This document shows positions 45,215-54,417 of a stretch of DNA of 64,000 nucleotides, one piece after another. Numbering within the stretch: the first letter of the stretch is position 1; the number at the start of each line of letters is the position of its first letter. The notes below the pieces were generated by a model. It was not told the DNA's origin and made no database searches. It was given only the letters and a program-made list of their open reading frames with translations. Origin of the DNA: Arenibacter algicola (GTDB lineage Bacteria; Bacteroidota; Bacteroidia; Flavobacteriales; Flavobacteriaceae); the NCBI RefSeq assembly GCF_018860365.1, contig NZ_JAHKPO010000014.1, positions 638,968-702,967 on the forward strand. Direction: 5' to 3'. Both the position numbers and the translations under genes were made by a program.

Positions 45215-47521
45215 CTAGTACTCGACCCGCATTTTCTTCGCCACCTGCACCATGCTGACCAAGGCCAGTTTTGTTTCTGGCCAGTCCCTTGTCTTTAAGC
45301 CACAATCCGGATTGACCCATAAATTATCTATTGGTAAAAGCTTAGCAGCCTTTTTCAATAATTGTTCCATTTCCTTCATGTCCGGTACTCTGGATGAATG
45401 GATATCATATACCCCAGGTCCGATTTCATTGGGATATTTGAATTGGACAAAGGCGTCCAGTAATTCCATTTCGGATCTAGAGGTTTCTATGGTAATTACA
45501 TCCGCATCCATATCCGCAATGTTTTGTATTATATCATTAAACTCGGAATAGCACATATGGGTGTGGATCTGTGTACTATCCTTTACTCCACTTGAAGCCA
45601 CCCGGAAACATTCTACGGCCCAATCTAAATAGGAGTTCCAATACTCTTGTCTTAGGGGGAGCCCTTCCCTTATAGCCGGTTCATCAATTTGTATGATCTT
45701 TATTCCTGCTTTTTCCAGATCCATGACTTCATCCCTAATGGCCAAAGCTATTTGTTTACAGGTTGTGTACCTGGGTTGGTCATCCCTTACAAAGGACCAT
45801 TGCAATATGGTCACAGGACCAGTGAGCATGCCCTTTACGGGCTGATTTGTCAAGGATTGGGCGTAAGAGGTCCACTCGACTGTCATTGGTACTTCCCTAT
45901 GCACATCCCCATATATTATGGGTGGTTTTACACATCGACTACCATAACTTTGTACCCATCCTTTAGCCGAAAACGCAAATCCCTTAAGTCTCTCCCCAAA
46001 ATACTCTACCATGTCATTTCTTTCGAATTCGCCGTGAACCAGCACGTCCAATCCTATATCTTCCTGAAAACGGATCGTATTTTCGGTTTCCCTTTTTATA
46101 AAGTCATCATACTCCTTTTGGGTTATCTCATTTCTTTTGAGTCTACTGCGCCAACTTCTAACCTCTTGTGTCTGTGGAAATGATCCAATGGTGGTTGTGG
46201 GAAATATTGGAAGATTTAAATCCTGTTTTTGCTTTTTTTGGCGGATACTAAAGTTGTTGTTGCGCTTGCTCCATGCATCCGTCAATGATCCGACTCTTTG
46301 TTTGGTCGGCGCGTGATGAACCAATTCTGAGTTCTTTTTTTCTATAAAAAGGAGTCTGTTCTTGACCAGTTCAATGGCAGCTTCCTCCGTTGGAATATCA
46401 GATGCCAATTGGCTTAGGACTGCCAATTCCCTAAGCTTTTGCTTTGAGAAGGCCATCCATTGTTTAACTATTTTTGGCAGACTCTCTTCATTGTTTTCTT
46501 GGGCCAGATCGTATGGTGTATGCAAAAATGAACAGGAACTGGCAATCCAAACCTTGTCCTTGCCCAAACATTGTTGGGCCTTGTCTATCAATTTAAGGGA
46601 GGCATCAAAGTTGTTTCTCCAAATATTTCTGCCATCCACTACCCCTAAGGAAAGTATCTGTTTTCCAGTGTACAATGTCGACTCCAAAATGTCATCCAAT
46701 TGTAATGGACATCTCACTAGATCCAAGTGCAATGCATGCACCGGAAGTTGCAGCGCAGTTTCTAAATTGTCGCCATAGCAGTCAAAGTAGTTGGTCAGAA
46801 TTATTTTTAAGTGAGGAAATTTTAATGCAATGGAATTATAAAGGTCGTTTAGCTTATTGCGCTCTTTGTCTTTTAGGTTTAAAGCTAAACATGGCTCATC
46901 CAGTTGAATGTATTCTGCTCCTGCAGAGTATAATTGCTCCAACAGTTCATAAAATACAGGCAATAAAGATTCCAACAGGTCCAAACGGTGGAACCCTTCT
47001 TCTTTTTCTTTTCCAAGATATAAATAGGTAAACGGTGAAATCAGCACGGGTTTGGTCCATATGCCTAGGGAAAGGGCCTCCTTGTATTCAGTGATTACTT
47101 TGGTGGAATTTAGGTGGAACTGTTGATTCTTTTGGAACTCCGGAACAATGTAATGATAGTTGGTATCGAACCACTTGGTCATTTCCATAGCCGTAACGTC
47201 GTATCCATCTTTTTGAAAGCCCCTAGCCATGGCAAAGTAAAGATCCAGATCCGATTTGTCTTTTTTGATCTCTGAATATCTCTCAGGAATACAGCCATAG
47301 GTCATAGTGGCATCCAATACTTGGTCGTAAAAGGAAAAATCATTGGAAGGAATTAAATCTGTACCGGACAATTGCATAGTTCTCCAGTTTTCCTCACGGA
47401 TGATTGTACCGGCCTGTATTAATTCCTGTACATTAATACCTCCGTTCCAATATTTTTCCAAGGACTTTTTTAATTCTCTGTTGGCCCCTATTCTTGGAAA
47501 GCCTAAAAGGTTTGTCTTCAT
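45215..47521 (-). CDS. metE: Cobalamin-independent methionine synthase
   Basis: A 768-aa 5-methyltetrahydropteroyltriglutamate-homocysteine methyltransferase, which makes methionine without B12. It starts with LGFPRIGANRELKK, the usual MetE opening. The C-terminal catalytic barrel has zinc ligands in IHTHMCYSEF (His, Cys), a following Glu in TIETSRSEMELL and Cys in VNPDCGLKTR. Length is normal for the full two-barrel enzyme. It is divergent from an Lrp/AsnC regulator with 156 bp between, and no B12 or SAM riboswitch is visible there. Confidence 0.97.
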   Translation of the reverse strand: MKTNLLGFPRIGANRELKKSLEKYWNGGINVQELIQAGTIIREENWRTMQLSGTDLIPSNDFSFYDQVLDATMTYGCIPERYSEIKKDKSDLDLYFAMARGFQKDGYDVTAMEMTKWFDTNYHYIVPEFQKNQQFHLNSTKVITEYKEALSLGIWTKPVLISPFTYLYLGKEKEEGFHRLDLLESLLPVFYELLEQLYSAGAEYIQLDEPCLALNLKDKERNKLNDLYNSIALKFPHLKIILTNYFDCYGDNLETALQLPVHALHLDLVRCPLQLDDILESTLYTGKQILSLGVVDGRNIWRNNFDASLKLIDKAQQCLGKDKVWIASSCSFLHTPYDLAQENNEESLPKIVKQWMAFSKQKLRELAVLSQLASDIPTEEAAIELVKNRLLFIEKKNSELVHHAPTKQRVGSLTDAWSKRNNNFSIRQKKQKQDLNLPIFPTTTIGSFPQTQEVRSWRSRLKRNEITQKEYDDFIKRETENTIRFQEDIGLDVLVHGEFERNDMVEYFGERLKGFAFSAKGWVQSYGSRCVKPPIIYGDVHREVPMTVEWTSYAQSLTNQPVKGMLTGPVTILQWSFVRDDQPRYTTCKQIALAIRDEVMDLEKAGIKIIQIDEPAIREGLPLRQEYWNSYLDWAVECFRVASSGVKDSTQIHTHMCYSEFNDIIQNIADMDADVITIETSRSEMELLDAFVQFKYPNEIGPGVYDIHSSRVPDMKEMEQLLKKAAKLLPIDNLWVNPDCGLKTRDWPETKLALVSMVQVAKKMRVEY

Positions 47522-47567
47522 TTTATTTAGATTTCATAATTCTCGGCAAAGCTTATATTTTTGTTTT

Positions 47568-47577
47568 AATATTCTAT
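47568..47577. promoter_or_regulatory. AATATTCTAT half-site near metE
   Basis: The ten bases AATATTCTAT lie 47 bp upstream of metE. A near copy overlaps the lrp start (47669-47678), and the perfect palindrome at 47623-47639 contains its core in both orientations. Candidate binding half-site of the divergent Lrp-type regulator. Confidence 0.35.
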
Positions 47578-47622
47578 ATTTATGACCATATTTGAAATTT
47601 TACACTGTGTTATACTTATTGA

Positions 47623-47639
47623 TTAGAATATAATTCTAA
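47623..47639. promoter_or_regulatory. Perfect palindrome between metE and lrp (candidate operator)
   Basis: TTAGAAT (47623-47629), ATA, ATTCTAA (47633-47639): a 17-bp perfect inverted repeat, 38 bp upstream of the lrp start and 102 bp upstream of metE. Its size and dyad suit an Lrp/AsnC-type dimer. Confidence 0.55.
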
Positions 47640-47677
47640 CAGATACAAGTGAAGATTAAATAAAAGAAAAATATTCT

Positions 47678-48139
47678 ATGAGTGACTTGGACAAGATCGA
47701 TATACAGATTCTAAAATTATTACAAAACAATTCCAACCTGACCACTAAGGATTTGGCCAATAAGGTGAATTTGTCGACTACACCAGTTTTCGAGAGGATC
47801 AAGCGATTGGAGAAAAATGGCTATATAAAAAAGTATGTAGCGGTTCTTGATGCCGAGAAGCTGGATAAAGGTCTTACGGTATTTTGCAATATTACCCTTA
47901 AACAGCACACCAGGGAAATTGGCAACAAATTCGTAAAGGATATTGTAGCTATCAAGGAGGTTACCGAGTGTTATAATGTTTCGGGGGATTATGATTTCTT
48001 GCTAAAGGTGATGGTCAAGGATATGAAGCACTATCAGGATTTTGTATTGAACCATCTTGGCAGTATAAAGAATATTGGCAGTGCCCATAGTACTTTTGTT
48101 ATGGGTGATATAAAGAATACTTATGCGGTTCCCATATAA
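47678..48139 (+). CDS. Lrp/AsnC-family transcriptional regulator
   Basis: A 153-aa regulator. The N-terminal HTH_AsnC is at residues 4-50 (DKIDIQILKLLQNNSNLTTKDLANKVNLS...FERIKRLEKNGYIK) and a RAM/AsnC ligand domain at about 65-140 (VFCNITLKQH, VSGDYDFLLKVMVKDM, the family GDYD motif). Divergence from metE, with a shared palindrome, suggests it controls metE in response to an amino acid, perhaps methionine (inference). Confidence 0.92.
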   Translation: MSDLDKIDIQILKLLQNNSNLTTKDLANKVNLSTTPVFERIKRLEKNGYIKKYVAVLDAEKLDKGLTVFCNITLKQHTREIGNKFVKDIVAIKEVTECYNVSGDYDFLLKVMVKDMKHYQDFVLNHLGSIKNIGSAHSTFVMGDIKNTYAVPI

Positions 48140-48186
48140 TAATTAATTTAAAAATCTTGACTGCTTCGCAAAGGATGAAGTATGGT

Positions 48187-48744
48187 TTAAGTGGACCGAT
48201 TAATTGGGTCCAATAATGGTACTCGCTTCTGTATTCCTTTTTCAATTAGTGCCCTGTCGACTACCGATTGGATGAACTGCGACTTCAACTTTGTGTAATC
48301 TTCAATTGTCTGGTAATTTATTATGGCCAATTGTTCTTTTAGCACTGAATATTTGAAGACATATTCGGGATTATTTCTTAAATAATCCCGAAATAATAAT
48401 TCGTTTCTTAAATAAAAATTCTCGTCATAAGGTAATATATGTAAATTATGGGTCCAAACTTCCTCTGCCGTATATTTGGAGAATAAATGCCTGTTGGCCA
48501 TATCTGTTCGGGAATATCTGTAATTAAACTTTTTGAGCTTGTTCTTGTAATACGACATACCACGTAAATTGGATACGGCTAGAAAAATGTCGATAACAGG
48601 TTTTGCCCTTAATTGGGGAACGGAGGTACTTCCTATGTGCTCAATTACTCTAATTTCATCCTGAAAAATATCTTGTAAAACCAAGCGTTCTTCCTCAAAC
48701 TCCCTTTTCCAGTTGTCGGAATGTGCCCTAATTTCTATCTTCAT
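48187..48744 (-). CDS. GrpB-family nucleotidyltransferase-like protein
   Basis: A 185-aa protein of the GrpB/UPF0157 family. It begins with WKREFEEERLVLQDIF and carries the signature IEHIGSTSVPQLRAKPVIDIFLAV at about 35-58, the nucleotidyltransferase-like GS...D region, and LHILPYDENFYLRNELLFRDYLRNN in the second half. No established substrate. It converges with the lrp gene (47 bp). Confidence 0.9.
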   Translation of the reverse strand: MKIEIRAHSDNWKREFEEERLVLQDIFQDEIRVIEHIGSTSVPQLRAKPVIDIFLAVSNLRGMSYYKNKLKKFNYRYSRTDMANRHLFSKYTAEEVWTHNLHILPYDENFYLRNELLFRDYLRNNPEYVFKYSVLKEQLAIINYQTIEDYTKLKSQFIQSVVDRALIEKGIQKRVPLLDPINRST

Positions 48745-49009
48745 TTTAAATTGTGATTTTTGTTTTCTAAAATTTCCTTTGGTGCATTAATATATTGTGT
48801 AATGGTGTAGATTGCCGTCTTGAAATTAAATTGGTTTCCCTTTAATTCAATGGACTTGAACTCCTGATAGTACATTACGATTTTAATGCCCTACCGGACT
48901 ATAGATGGATCGGGTCTTATTGAACAATTTTCAATTTGATAATTCAGTTGTTGGCGAGAAATGTTCATTTATTATTACATCTAATCCAGAATACATTAAA
49001 CTGCTGAAC

Positions 49010-50413
49010 TCAAAGGTTTATAGTCCCTTTACCAGAAACTTCCAGAAAGGCTTCTTTTATGGCCTCGGTATAACTAGGATGTGGATAGGGAATATTGGTC
49101 ATATCAAGATCTGTAATTTCATAAACCAAAGCAGTTACACCCAAACTGATGATATCAGCTGCTCTCGGACCAAAAATATGAACACCTAATATTTCACCAT
49201 ATTTTGGATGCGCCAAAACCTTAACGAAACCGTCTTTTTCACCAGCAGCGCGTGCACGGCCAAACGCGGCAATGGGAATTTTCGATGTTTTGAAATCAAT
49301 ATTCTTTTTTGTCAGCTCTTGTTCTGTCAAACCCACTGAGGCAATTTCGGGCCAAGTATAAACTACATTAGGGATGGAATTATGGTCCAAGAAGGGTTTT
49401 TGACCATCAATGGTTTCTGCAACGAATGTTCCTTCTTCTTCTGCCTTATGTGCTAACATAGCCCCTCCTATTACATCACCGATAGCATAAATGTTTGGGA
49501 TGTTGGTCTGAAGCTTCTCATTGGTCAAAACAAAGCCTTTATTATCGGTTTGAATGCCAATTTTTTTTAATCCCAAATTTTTGGTATAAGGTATGCGTCC
49601 TACCGCAAGCATGGTATAGTCGGATATTTTTTCTTCTTCCTGTCCATGTGCGTTTATGAATTTTACAAGTGTTCTATTTTCCAGGTTTTGAACACTGATG
49701 ACTTTCGCCCCCAGGTAGACTTGAATGTTATCTTTTTTAAACTTTCTAAATAAAGCCTTTCCAAGGTCCTTGTCCATATTGGGCAAAAGGGAATCCTCAT
49801 ATTCTATTATCGTTATTTCGGTACCGATTCGAGCATAAACTGAAGCCAGCTCTACCCCTATTGCCCCGCCACCGATAATAATCATGGATTTGGGCTGTAC
49901 CCTAAATGACAACGCTTCTGTTGAACTTATAATCCGGTCCTTGTCCAGTGCAATATTTTTAATAGAGGCTGGCTTGGAACCTGTGGCAATAATAGCGTTG
50001 TGAAATACCAATATTTCTTCTCCCTGATCTTTTTTTAATCTAATTTGATTTTTAGAAATAAATGAAGCGACACCTTCGAATACAACTATCTTATTTTTTT
50101 TCATCAAGTACTCAAGGCCCCTGTTGTTGGATTGGACAACTTCATTTTTTCTTTGGATAAACTTTGGGAAATTAAGTGTGATGTCCGTAATTTCTATTCC
50201 AAACTCATTGAACTTCGTGGTGGCATCATGGTAGTGTTCGGAGCTATCCAGCAATGCTTTTGACGGGATGCAACCGACATTGGTACATGTTCCTCCCAAT
50301 ACAGGGTATTTTTCAATTAGCGCAACTTTCTTTCCCAATTGCGCAGATCTAATGGCAGCAACATAGCCGCCGGGTCCAGATCCTATGACGATTGTATCGA
50401 ATGTATTTTCCAT
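49010..50413 (-). CDS. lpdA: Dihydrolipoyl dehydrogenase (E3)
   Basis: A 467-aa FAD disulfide oxidoreductase that reoxidises lipoamide in 2-oxoacid dehydrogenase complexes. I use the ATG at 50413 (MENTFDTIVIGSG), because the 34 residues before it in the longer frame (to 50515) are unlike the family. FAD motif GSGPGG is at residues 11-16, the redox pair is Cys43/Cys48 in GGTCTNVGCIPSK, the NAD motif GGGAIGVE is central, and the C-terminal HPSYTEAIKE carries the active-site His-Glu. No E1/E2 genes are nearby. It is the last of a run of leftward genes that starts at 52280. Confidence 0.93.
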   Translation of the reverse strand: MENTFDTIVIGSGPGGYVAAIRSAQLGKKVALIEKYPVLGGTCTNVGCIPSKALLDSSEHYHDATTKFNEFGIEITDITLNFPKFIQRKNEVVQSNNRGLEYLMKKNKIVVFEGVASFISKNQIRLKKDQGEEILVFHNAIIATGSKPASIKNIALDKDRIISSTEALSFRVQPKSMIIIGGGAIGVELASVYARIGTEITIIEYEDSLLPNMDKDLGKALFRKFKKDNIQVYLGAKVISVQNLENRTLVKFINAHGQEEEKISDYTMLAVGRIPYTKNLGLKKIGIQTDNKGFVLTNEKLQTNIPNIYAIGDVIGGAMLAHKAEEEGTFVAETIDGQKPFLDHNSIPNVVYTWPEIASVGLTEQELTKKNIDFKTSKIPIAAFGRARAAGEKDGFVKVLAHPKYGEILGVHIFGPRAADIISLGVTALVYEITDLDMTNIPYPHPSYTEAIKEAFLEVSGKGTINL

Positions 50414-50630
50414 TGATTGAATAATTATTAATTCTCTATTTTTTACTGATTCTGAATGAGTATACTCCAATCTTTTAAAAGCGGATGTTGGTATGGATAT
50501 AGCTGAACCGGCCAATTTTGATTTTCGCCCTTAAAGGATTGGACTTGCTATAAAGCATCAGATACAATACTTATTGCTTCTTTTAGCATTGATCGTTTAG
50601 CGCCCGGTCCTATTAACCGTTATCCGTTTG

Positions 50631-51095
50631 TTATTTTAAAATTGTAAATGTAGCTGTCAGTCCAACACCAAAACTCTTAGGTAAACTTTTGATTCCTAAC
50701 AAGGACCTACTGTGCACTCCCTTATCCTGCAAGACCTTATTGAACAAGTCTGAGGCCCCATTTACAACCAATGGAGCGTCGTCCCAGTCTTTGGCACTCC
50801 TGTAGTAAGCATAGATGTGGTTTATGCCTTCCAATTTATCATATGCAACGTGTTCATTGATTATGGCCAAGACATTAAGTGCGCAAATTTGCATGGCCAA
50901 GTATCCGTCATTGGTTGATAGCTCATTTCCAAGTTTGCCCTGATAGTAGAAAACGCCATCCTTGATTGGAAACTGTATTGCCACATATCCAATACCTCCC
51001 CTAATTGTTAAAGGGGAATAATTTCCACCGGGAACCGGGGGAGTTGGCAAGGTCAATCCGGCCTGCTCTACCCTTTCTTTAATTGTTGATGCCAT
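50631..51095 (-). CDS. RidA/YjgF-family protein
   Basis: A 154-aa protein with the RidA-like fold, which deaminates reactive enamine/imine intermediates in the best-known members. It has GNYSPLTIRGGIGYVAIQFP, YLAMQICALNVLAII, VAYDKLEGINHIYAYYRSAKDW and the C-terminal RSLLGIKSLPKSFGVGLTATF. It is the longer YjgF-like subgroup with an HPr-like N-terminus, so the canonical Arg105 context differs. Its start overlaps the thioesterase gene by 17 bp, implying one transcript. Confidence 0.85.
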   Translation of the reverse strand: MASTIKERVEQAGLTLPTPPVPGGNYSPLTIRGGIGYVAIQFPIKDGVFYYQGKLGNELSTNDGYLAMQICALNVLAIINEHVAYDKLEGINHIYAYYRSAKDWDDAPLVVNGASDLFNKVLQDKGVHSRSLLGIKSLPKSFGVGLTATFTILK

Positions 51096-51576
51096 TATTG
51101 ATATTTTGATTTACGTTCATATCCATCTGGATATGTGGGATTGTCCCATCGTTGGTTTCAGTTTTAAAAAAGTTTGATTTTCCCTTGGCAATGAGCCTGG
51201 TTCTTTCATTGTTCCATATATTACATTCGGCATTGACAAATTGTTTGCCTAGTTTAACAATAAATGTTTCCGCGATTATGATTTGATCAGGTTTTGCTAC
51301 GGAAAAATAATCTATAACATTGTTTATTGTCGTAAAAAAAGAGGGTTCATCAAGTGAAAACATTGTCGCTCCCAAGATGTCATCTATTATTGCAGCGGTT
51401 ATTCCACCATGCAAGTTTCCTATTGGGTTTAACCATTCTGGCCTTACTTGATATTGGAACACAAGGTTTCCTTTTTGGGCACTAATGATAGTGGGATTTA
51501 ACCAGCGCATTAGTGGTGATGGCGATACCCTGAACTCCTGACCAACGAAGGATTTTAATAATTCTAACCTACTCAT
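51079..51576 (-). CDS. PaaI-type hotdog thioesterase
   Basis: A 165-aa hotdog-fold protein with the PaaI motif NPIGNLHGGITAAIIDDILGATM (about 51-73), where HGG and the following Asp form the active site. Likely hydrolyses acyl-CoA thioesters. It is placed between a TetR repressor and a RidA gene in one leftward set, which suggests a regulated acyl or amine degradation function (inference). Confidence 0.85.
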   Translation of the reverse strand: MSRLELLKSFVGQEFRVSPSPLMRWLNPTIISAQKGNLVFQYQVRPEWLNPIGNLHGGITAAIIDDILGATMFSLDEPSFFTTINNVIDYFSVAKPDQIIIAETFIVKLGKQFVNAECNIWNNERTRLIAKGKSNFFKTETNDGTIPHIQMDMNVNQNINNGINN

Positions 51577-51683
51577 AACTTCTATTAATTAAATATTATT
51601 GATTATTTGATAAAATTATATACATGTATCTGACAATTACATCAAAAATATACACTTAGGTATATTTTTAATTAAAAAAAATA

Positions 51684-52280
51684 TTACATTTTCATTTCAT
51701 TTTCTATAATACCTTCTATCCTGTTAAAAGCTATTTCGAGAAAGTCGCGGTTGTCCATGGTCTTAGCCAGCAGGACTCCTCCTTCGATCAGTATGACCAT
51801 TGTTGAAGCCAATTTCCCCACGTTCAATTGTTCTTTAAATACTTCTTCCTCCATTCCTTCCGATATAATGTTTTCGAACATTTTTGTAAATCCCTTGAAC
51901 GAATTTCTTACGTCCACTACTAATTTAGGCAGTGTGTCGTCTACCTCGGTAGCCGCATTTAACAAGGGGCACCCACCTGCCTTACTGAAATCTTCCCAGT
52001 TATCCCTATAGTAATCCAATATGGCAACAATTTTTTCCTTGGCTCCACCCTTGCAATTTTGAACAACACTTAAAAGTTGATTTCCAATATTTTTTGCATT
52101 ATACCTGTATACTGCCTGGGCCACTGCCTCCTTATTTTCAAAATTACCATATATACTACCCTTGGTCAATCCTGTCAATTCAGTGATATCCCTCAAGGAA
52201 GTCCCAGCGTAGCCCTTCTTATTAAAATGTACAGAGGATTTTCTAATAATATATCTCTTGGTTCTTTCCGCTTTTGACAT
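51684..52280 (-). CDS. TetR/AcrR-family transcriptional regulator
   Basis: A 198-aa repressor. TetR HTH at about residues 22-58 (NKKGYAGTSLRDITELTGLTKGSIYGNFENKEAV), followed by a TetR_C-type ligand-binding helical domain (DDTLPKLVVDVRNSFKGFTKMF...). The divergent gene is an amidohydrolase (135 bp apart), and the genes downstream on the same strand are the thioesterase, RidA and E3. It may regulate either set. Confidence 0.9.
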   Translation of the reverse strand: MSKAERTKRYIIRKSSVHFNKKGYAGTSLRDITELTGLTKGSIYGNFENKEAVAQAVYRYNAKNIGNQLLSVVQNCKGGAKEKIVAILDYYRDNWEDFSKAGGCPLLNAATEVDDTLPKLVVDVRNSFKGFTKMFENIISEGMEEEVFKEQLNVGKLASTMVILIEGGVLLAKTMDNRDFLEIAFNRIEGIIENEMKM

Positions 52281-52414
52281 TATATATGTACTTTTTTTAG
52301 CAAATGTATTAAAATAATACCTATGTGTATAAAAAGATGGTTTTTTTTATATTTTTGTTAAGACTTATATCCAACACATATTTTGAACTGATTATTTGAC
52401 TTATATTATATTCT

Positions 52415-53746
52415 ATGAAGTTCTATATTATTGCAGTACTCCTTCTCATTTGCTCAAATACCAAGGGACAAAATTCTGAAGTCTTGTGCATTGATAATGT
52501 AAATGTAATTCCCATGTCCAAGGATACCATACTTCAGGAGCATAGGGTATGGGTCAAAGATGGTAAGATAATCTCTATTGAAAAGGCTTCAGTTCCAATG
52601 AAGAATGAGGGATTTGAGATCATTGATGGATCCGGACAGTTTCTTATCCCCGGATTGGCAGAAATGCATTATCATTTTCGAAGTGATGACATTGTAAGTG
52701 ACTTTAAGCTTTTCATTGCCAATGGGATCACGACCGTTAGAAATATGGCTCAGTTTTCAGGGCAAGACCATATTGATATTAGAAATAGGTCTAAATCCGG
52801 TGAACTTATTGTTCCCAATTATTTTACCACTGGTCCTTATCTGACCAAATCGGACCTTAGCACTAAATTGGACGTTACCGAATTGGTAGGACAGCATGTA
52901 GAAACAGGCTTTGATTTTTTAAAAATAGCGGATAATTTAACGGATTCCATTTACATGAAATTATTGCAGGAGTCGCAAAAATTTAAATTACCTGTAATTG
53001 GTCATGCACAGCGACATCTCCCTCTGGAATATTCCTTGAGAATGAATTCAATCGAACATATTGAGGAGTTTGTTTACCTAAATGATGAAATGGATGGAAT
53101 GCCATTAATGGAGAAAAATGTTTCGGGTCTTCAGGCAGTTGCCCGCCAAATAAAGCAAAGTGGAATTTATTTGGGAACCACCTTGACTGTATTTGAATTT
53201 ATCAATAACTGTTTGAACGATCAGAAATTTGAGGAATATAAGACGGATACGTTATCATTATACGTGGCTAATGAACAACGGGATAATTTTCTAACCGAGA
53301 AAAATGATTATAGAAAACTTAGAAATAAAACTTTTAACGGAATAAAAGCACCAGATCTTTTCAAGGATCAATTCTCATGGATGAAGAAGTTTGTTAAAAT
53401 ATTATCCGATAATGGTGTAAATTTAATCTCAGGCAGTGATACCTATGGAATGGTCGTAGTAGGTTTTTCCCTCCATAGGGAATTGGAGCTTTTACAGCAG
53501 GCCGGAATCAGTCCTTATGAGGTTTTGCTCAGTAGCACAGTAGCTCCGGCACGTTACCTAAATACAATTTCTACAGAAGGTACTATTTCGATCGGCAAAA
53601 ATGCCAATATGGTATTATTGGCCAAGAACCCTCTGGATAACATAAACAATACCAGAACTATTAACGGTGTAATTGTCCGTGGGAAATGGTTCAACAAGAA
53701 ACAATTGAACGGAATGTTGGAGGATGTGGCAAACGCCTATAAATAA
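52415..53746 (+). CDS. Secreted amidohydrolase (imidazolonepropionase-like)
   Basis: A 443-aa metal-dependent hydrolase. A signal peptide covers residues 1-18 (ending NTKG). The composite barrel carries the metal motif EMHYHF (His85, His87), GHAQRHLP with a further His near residue 190 and SGSDTYG with the catalytic Asp. The C-terminal SIGKNANMVLLAKNPLDNI is the typical end. Substrate unknown; periplasmic location is inferred from the signal. Divergent from the TetR gene. Confidence 0.88.
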   Translation: MKFYIIAVLLLICSNTKGQNSEVLCIDNVNVIPMSKDTILQEHRVWVKDGKIISIEKASVPMKNEGFEIIDGSGQFLIPGLAEMHYHFRSDDIVSDFKLFIANGITTVRNMAQFSGQDHIDIRNRSKSGELIVPNYFTTGPYLTKSDLSTKLDVTELVGQHVETGFDFLKIADNLTDSIYMKLLQESQKFKLPVIGHAQRHLPLEYSLRMNSIEHIEEFVYLNDEMDGMPLMEKNVSGLQAVARQIKQSGIYLGTTLTVFEFINNCLNDQKFEEYKTDTLSLYVANEQRDNFLTEKNDYRKLRNKTFNGIKAPDLFKDQFSWMKKFVKILSDNGVNLISGSDTYGMVVVGFSLHRELELLQQAGISPYEVLLSSTVAPARYLNTISTEGTISIGKNANMVLLAKNPLDNINNTRTINGVIVRGKWFNKKQLNGMLEDVANAYK

Positions 53747-53884
53747 AAGGTATGCCTTACTAAGGTAACAATTGCTATTTATGGCCTTCGTTCAGTATAT
53801 GTATTATGGGAAAATGGTAAGTTTTTGGATATAAGGTTGTTTGAAGCCCAAAGCAAAAGGGAACGCCCTTTAGTTCCATATTGG

Positions 53885-54343
53885 CTAAATTAATTCCATC
53901 CCCATTTTGATATTTGCTCTTTGATAAATACCTTCCTCTAAGGGAAGTTCATGAAACCCCAACTTCCTGTACAAATCTATTGCCCGCTCAAGACGGGTAT
54001 TGGAATAAAGGATGATCTTGTGAAACTTCATATTCTTAGCTTCTCTAATGGCACTAGTACATATTAGTCTTCCGGCACCTAGGCCTCGCCATTGCTTACC
54101 CACGGCCATTTTTGTTAACTCAACGATGTCATCACTAATCTTCATCAGTGCCACTGCTCCGATAATACTTCCATTATATTCAGCGAATAATATTTTACCT
54201 CCTTTCATTAGGATTGCCTCTTCTGGATTTTCGAGGACATATTGATCGGTTGGTTCAATGGTAAAATAGTTTTGAATCCATTCCATGTTATATTCCTCAA
54301 AATATTGTCTGTATTCAGGTTTGTAGTCAAGTATGTTTATCAT
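53885..54343 (-). CDS. GNAT-family N-acetyltransferase
   Basis: A 152-aa acyltransferase. The acetyl-CoA loop is at VGKQWRGLGAGRLICTSAI (residues about 87-105), with the preceding ELTKMAV strand and a C-terminal DLYRKLGFHELPL element. Acceptor unknown. It precedes PhzF on the same strand order but with 74 bp between. Confidence 0.88.
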   Translation of the reverse strand: MINILDYKPEYRQYFEEYNMEWIQNYFTIEPTDQYVLENPEEAILMKGGKILFAEYNGSIIGAVALMKISDDIVELTKMAVGKQWRGLGAGRLICTSAIREAKNMKFHKIILYSNTRLERAIDLYRKLGFHELPLEEGIYQRANIKMGMELI

Positions 54344-54417
54344 ATTTTTTGGTTTTAATTTTACCTAAAAAAAGTGATATAAAATTCCAAGTGGAGTAAA
54401 CTGGATTTTTATTGGTT

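Noticed and set aside
47522..47677. Cobalamin or SAM riboswitch upstream of metE
   Set aside because: The 156-bp gap is A/T-rich, and I see no conserved core of either riboswitch; the palindrome points to protein control.
50414..50515. 34-residue N-terminal extension of dihydrolipoyl dehydrogenase
   Set aside because: The family starts right before the FAD motif; the ATG at 50413 gives the normal length.
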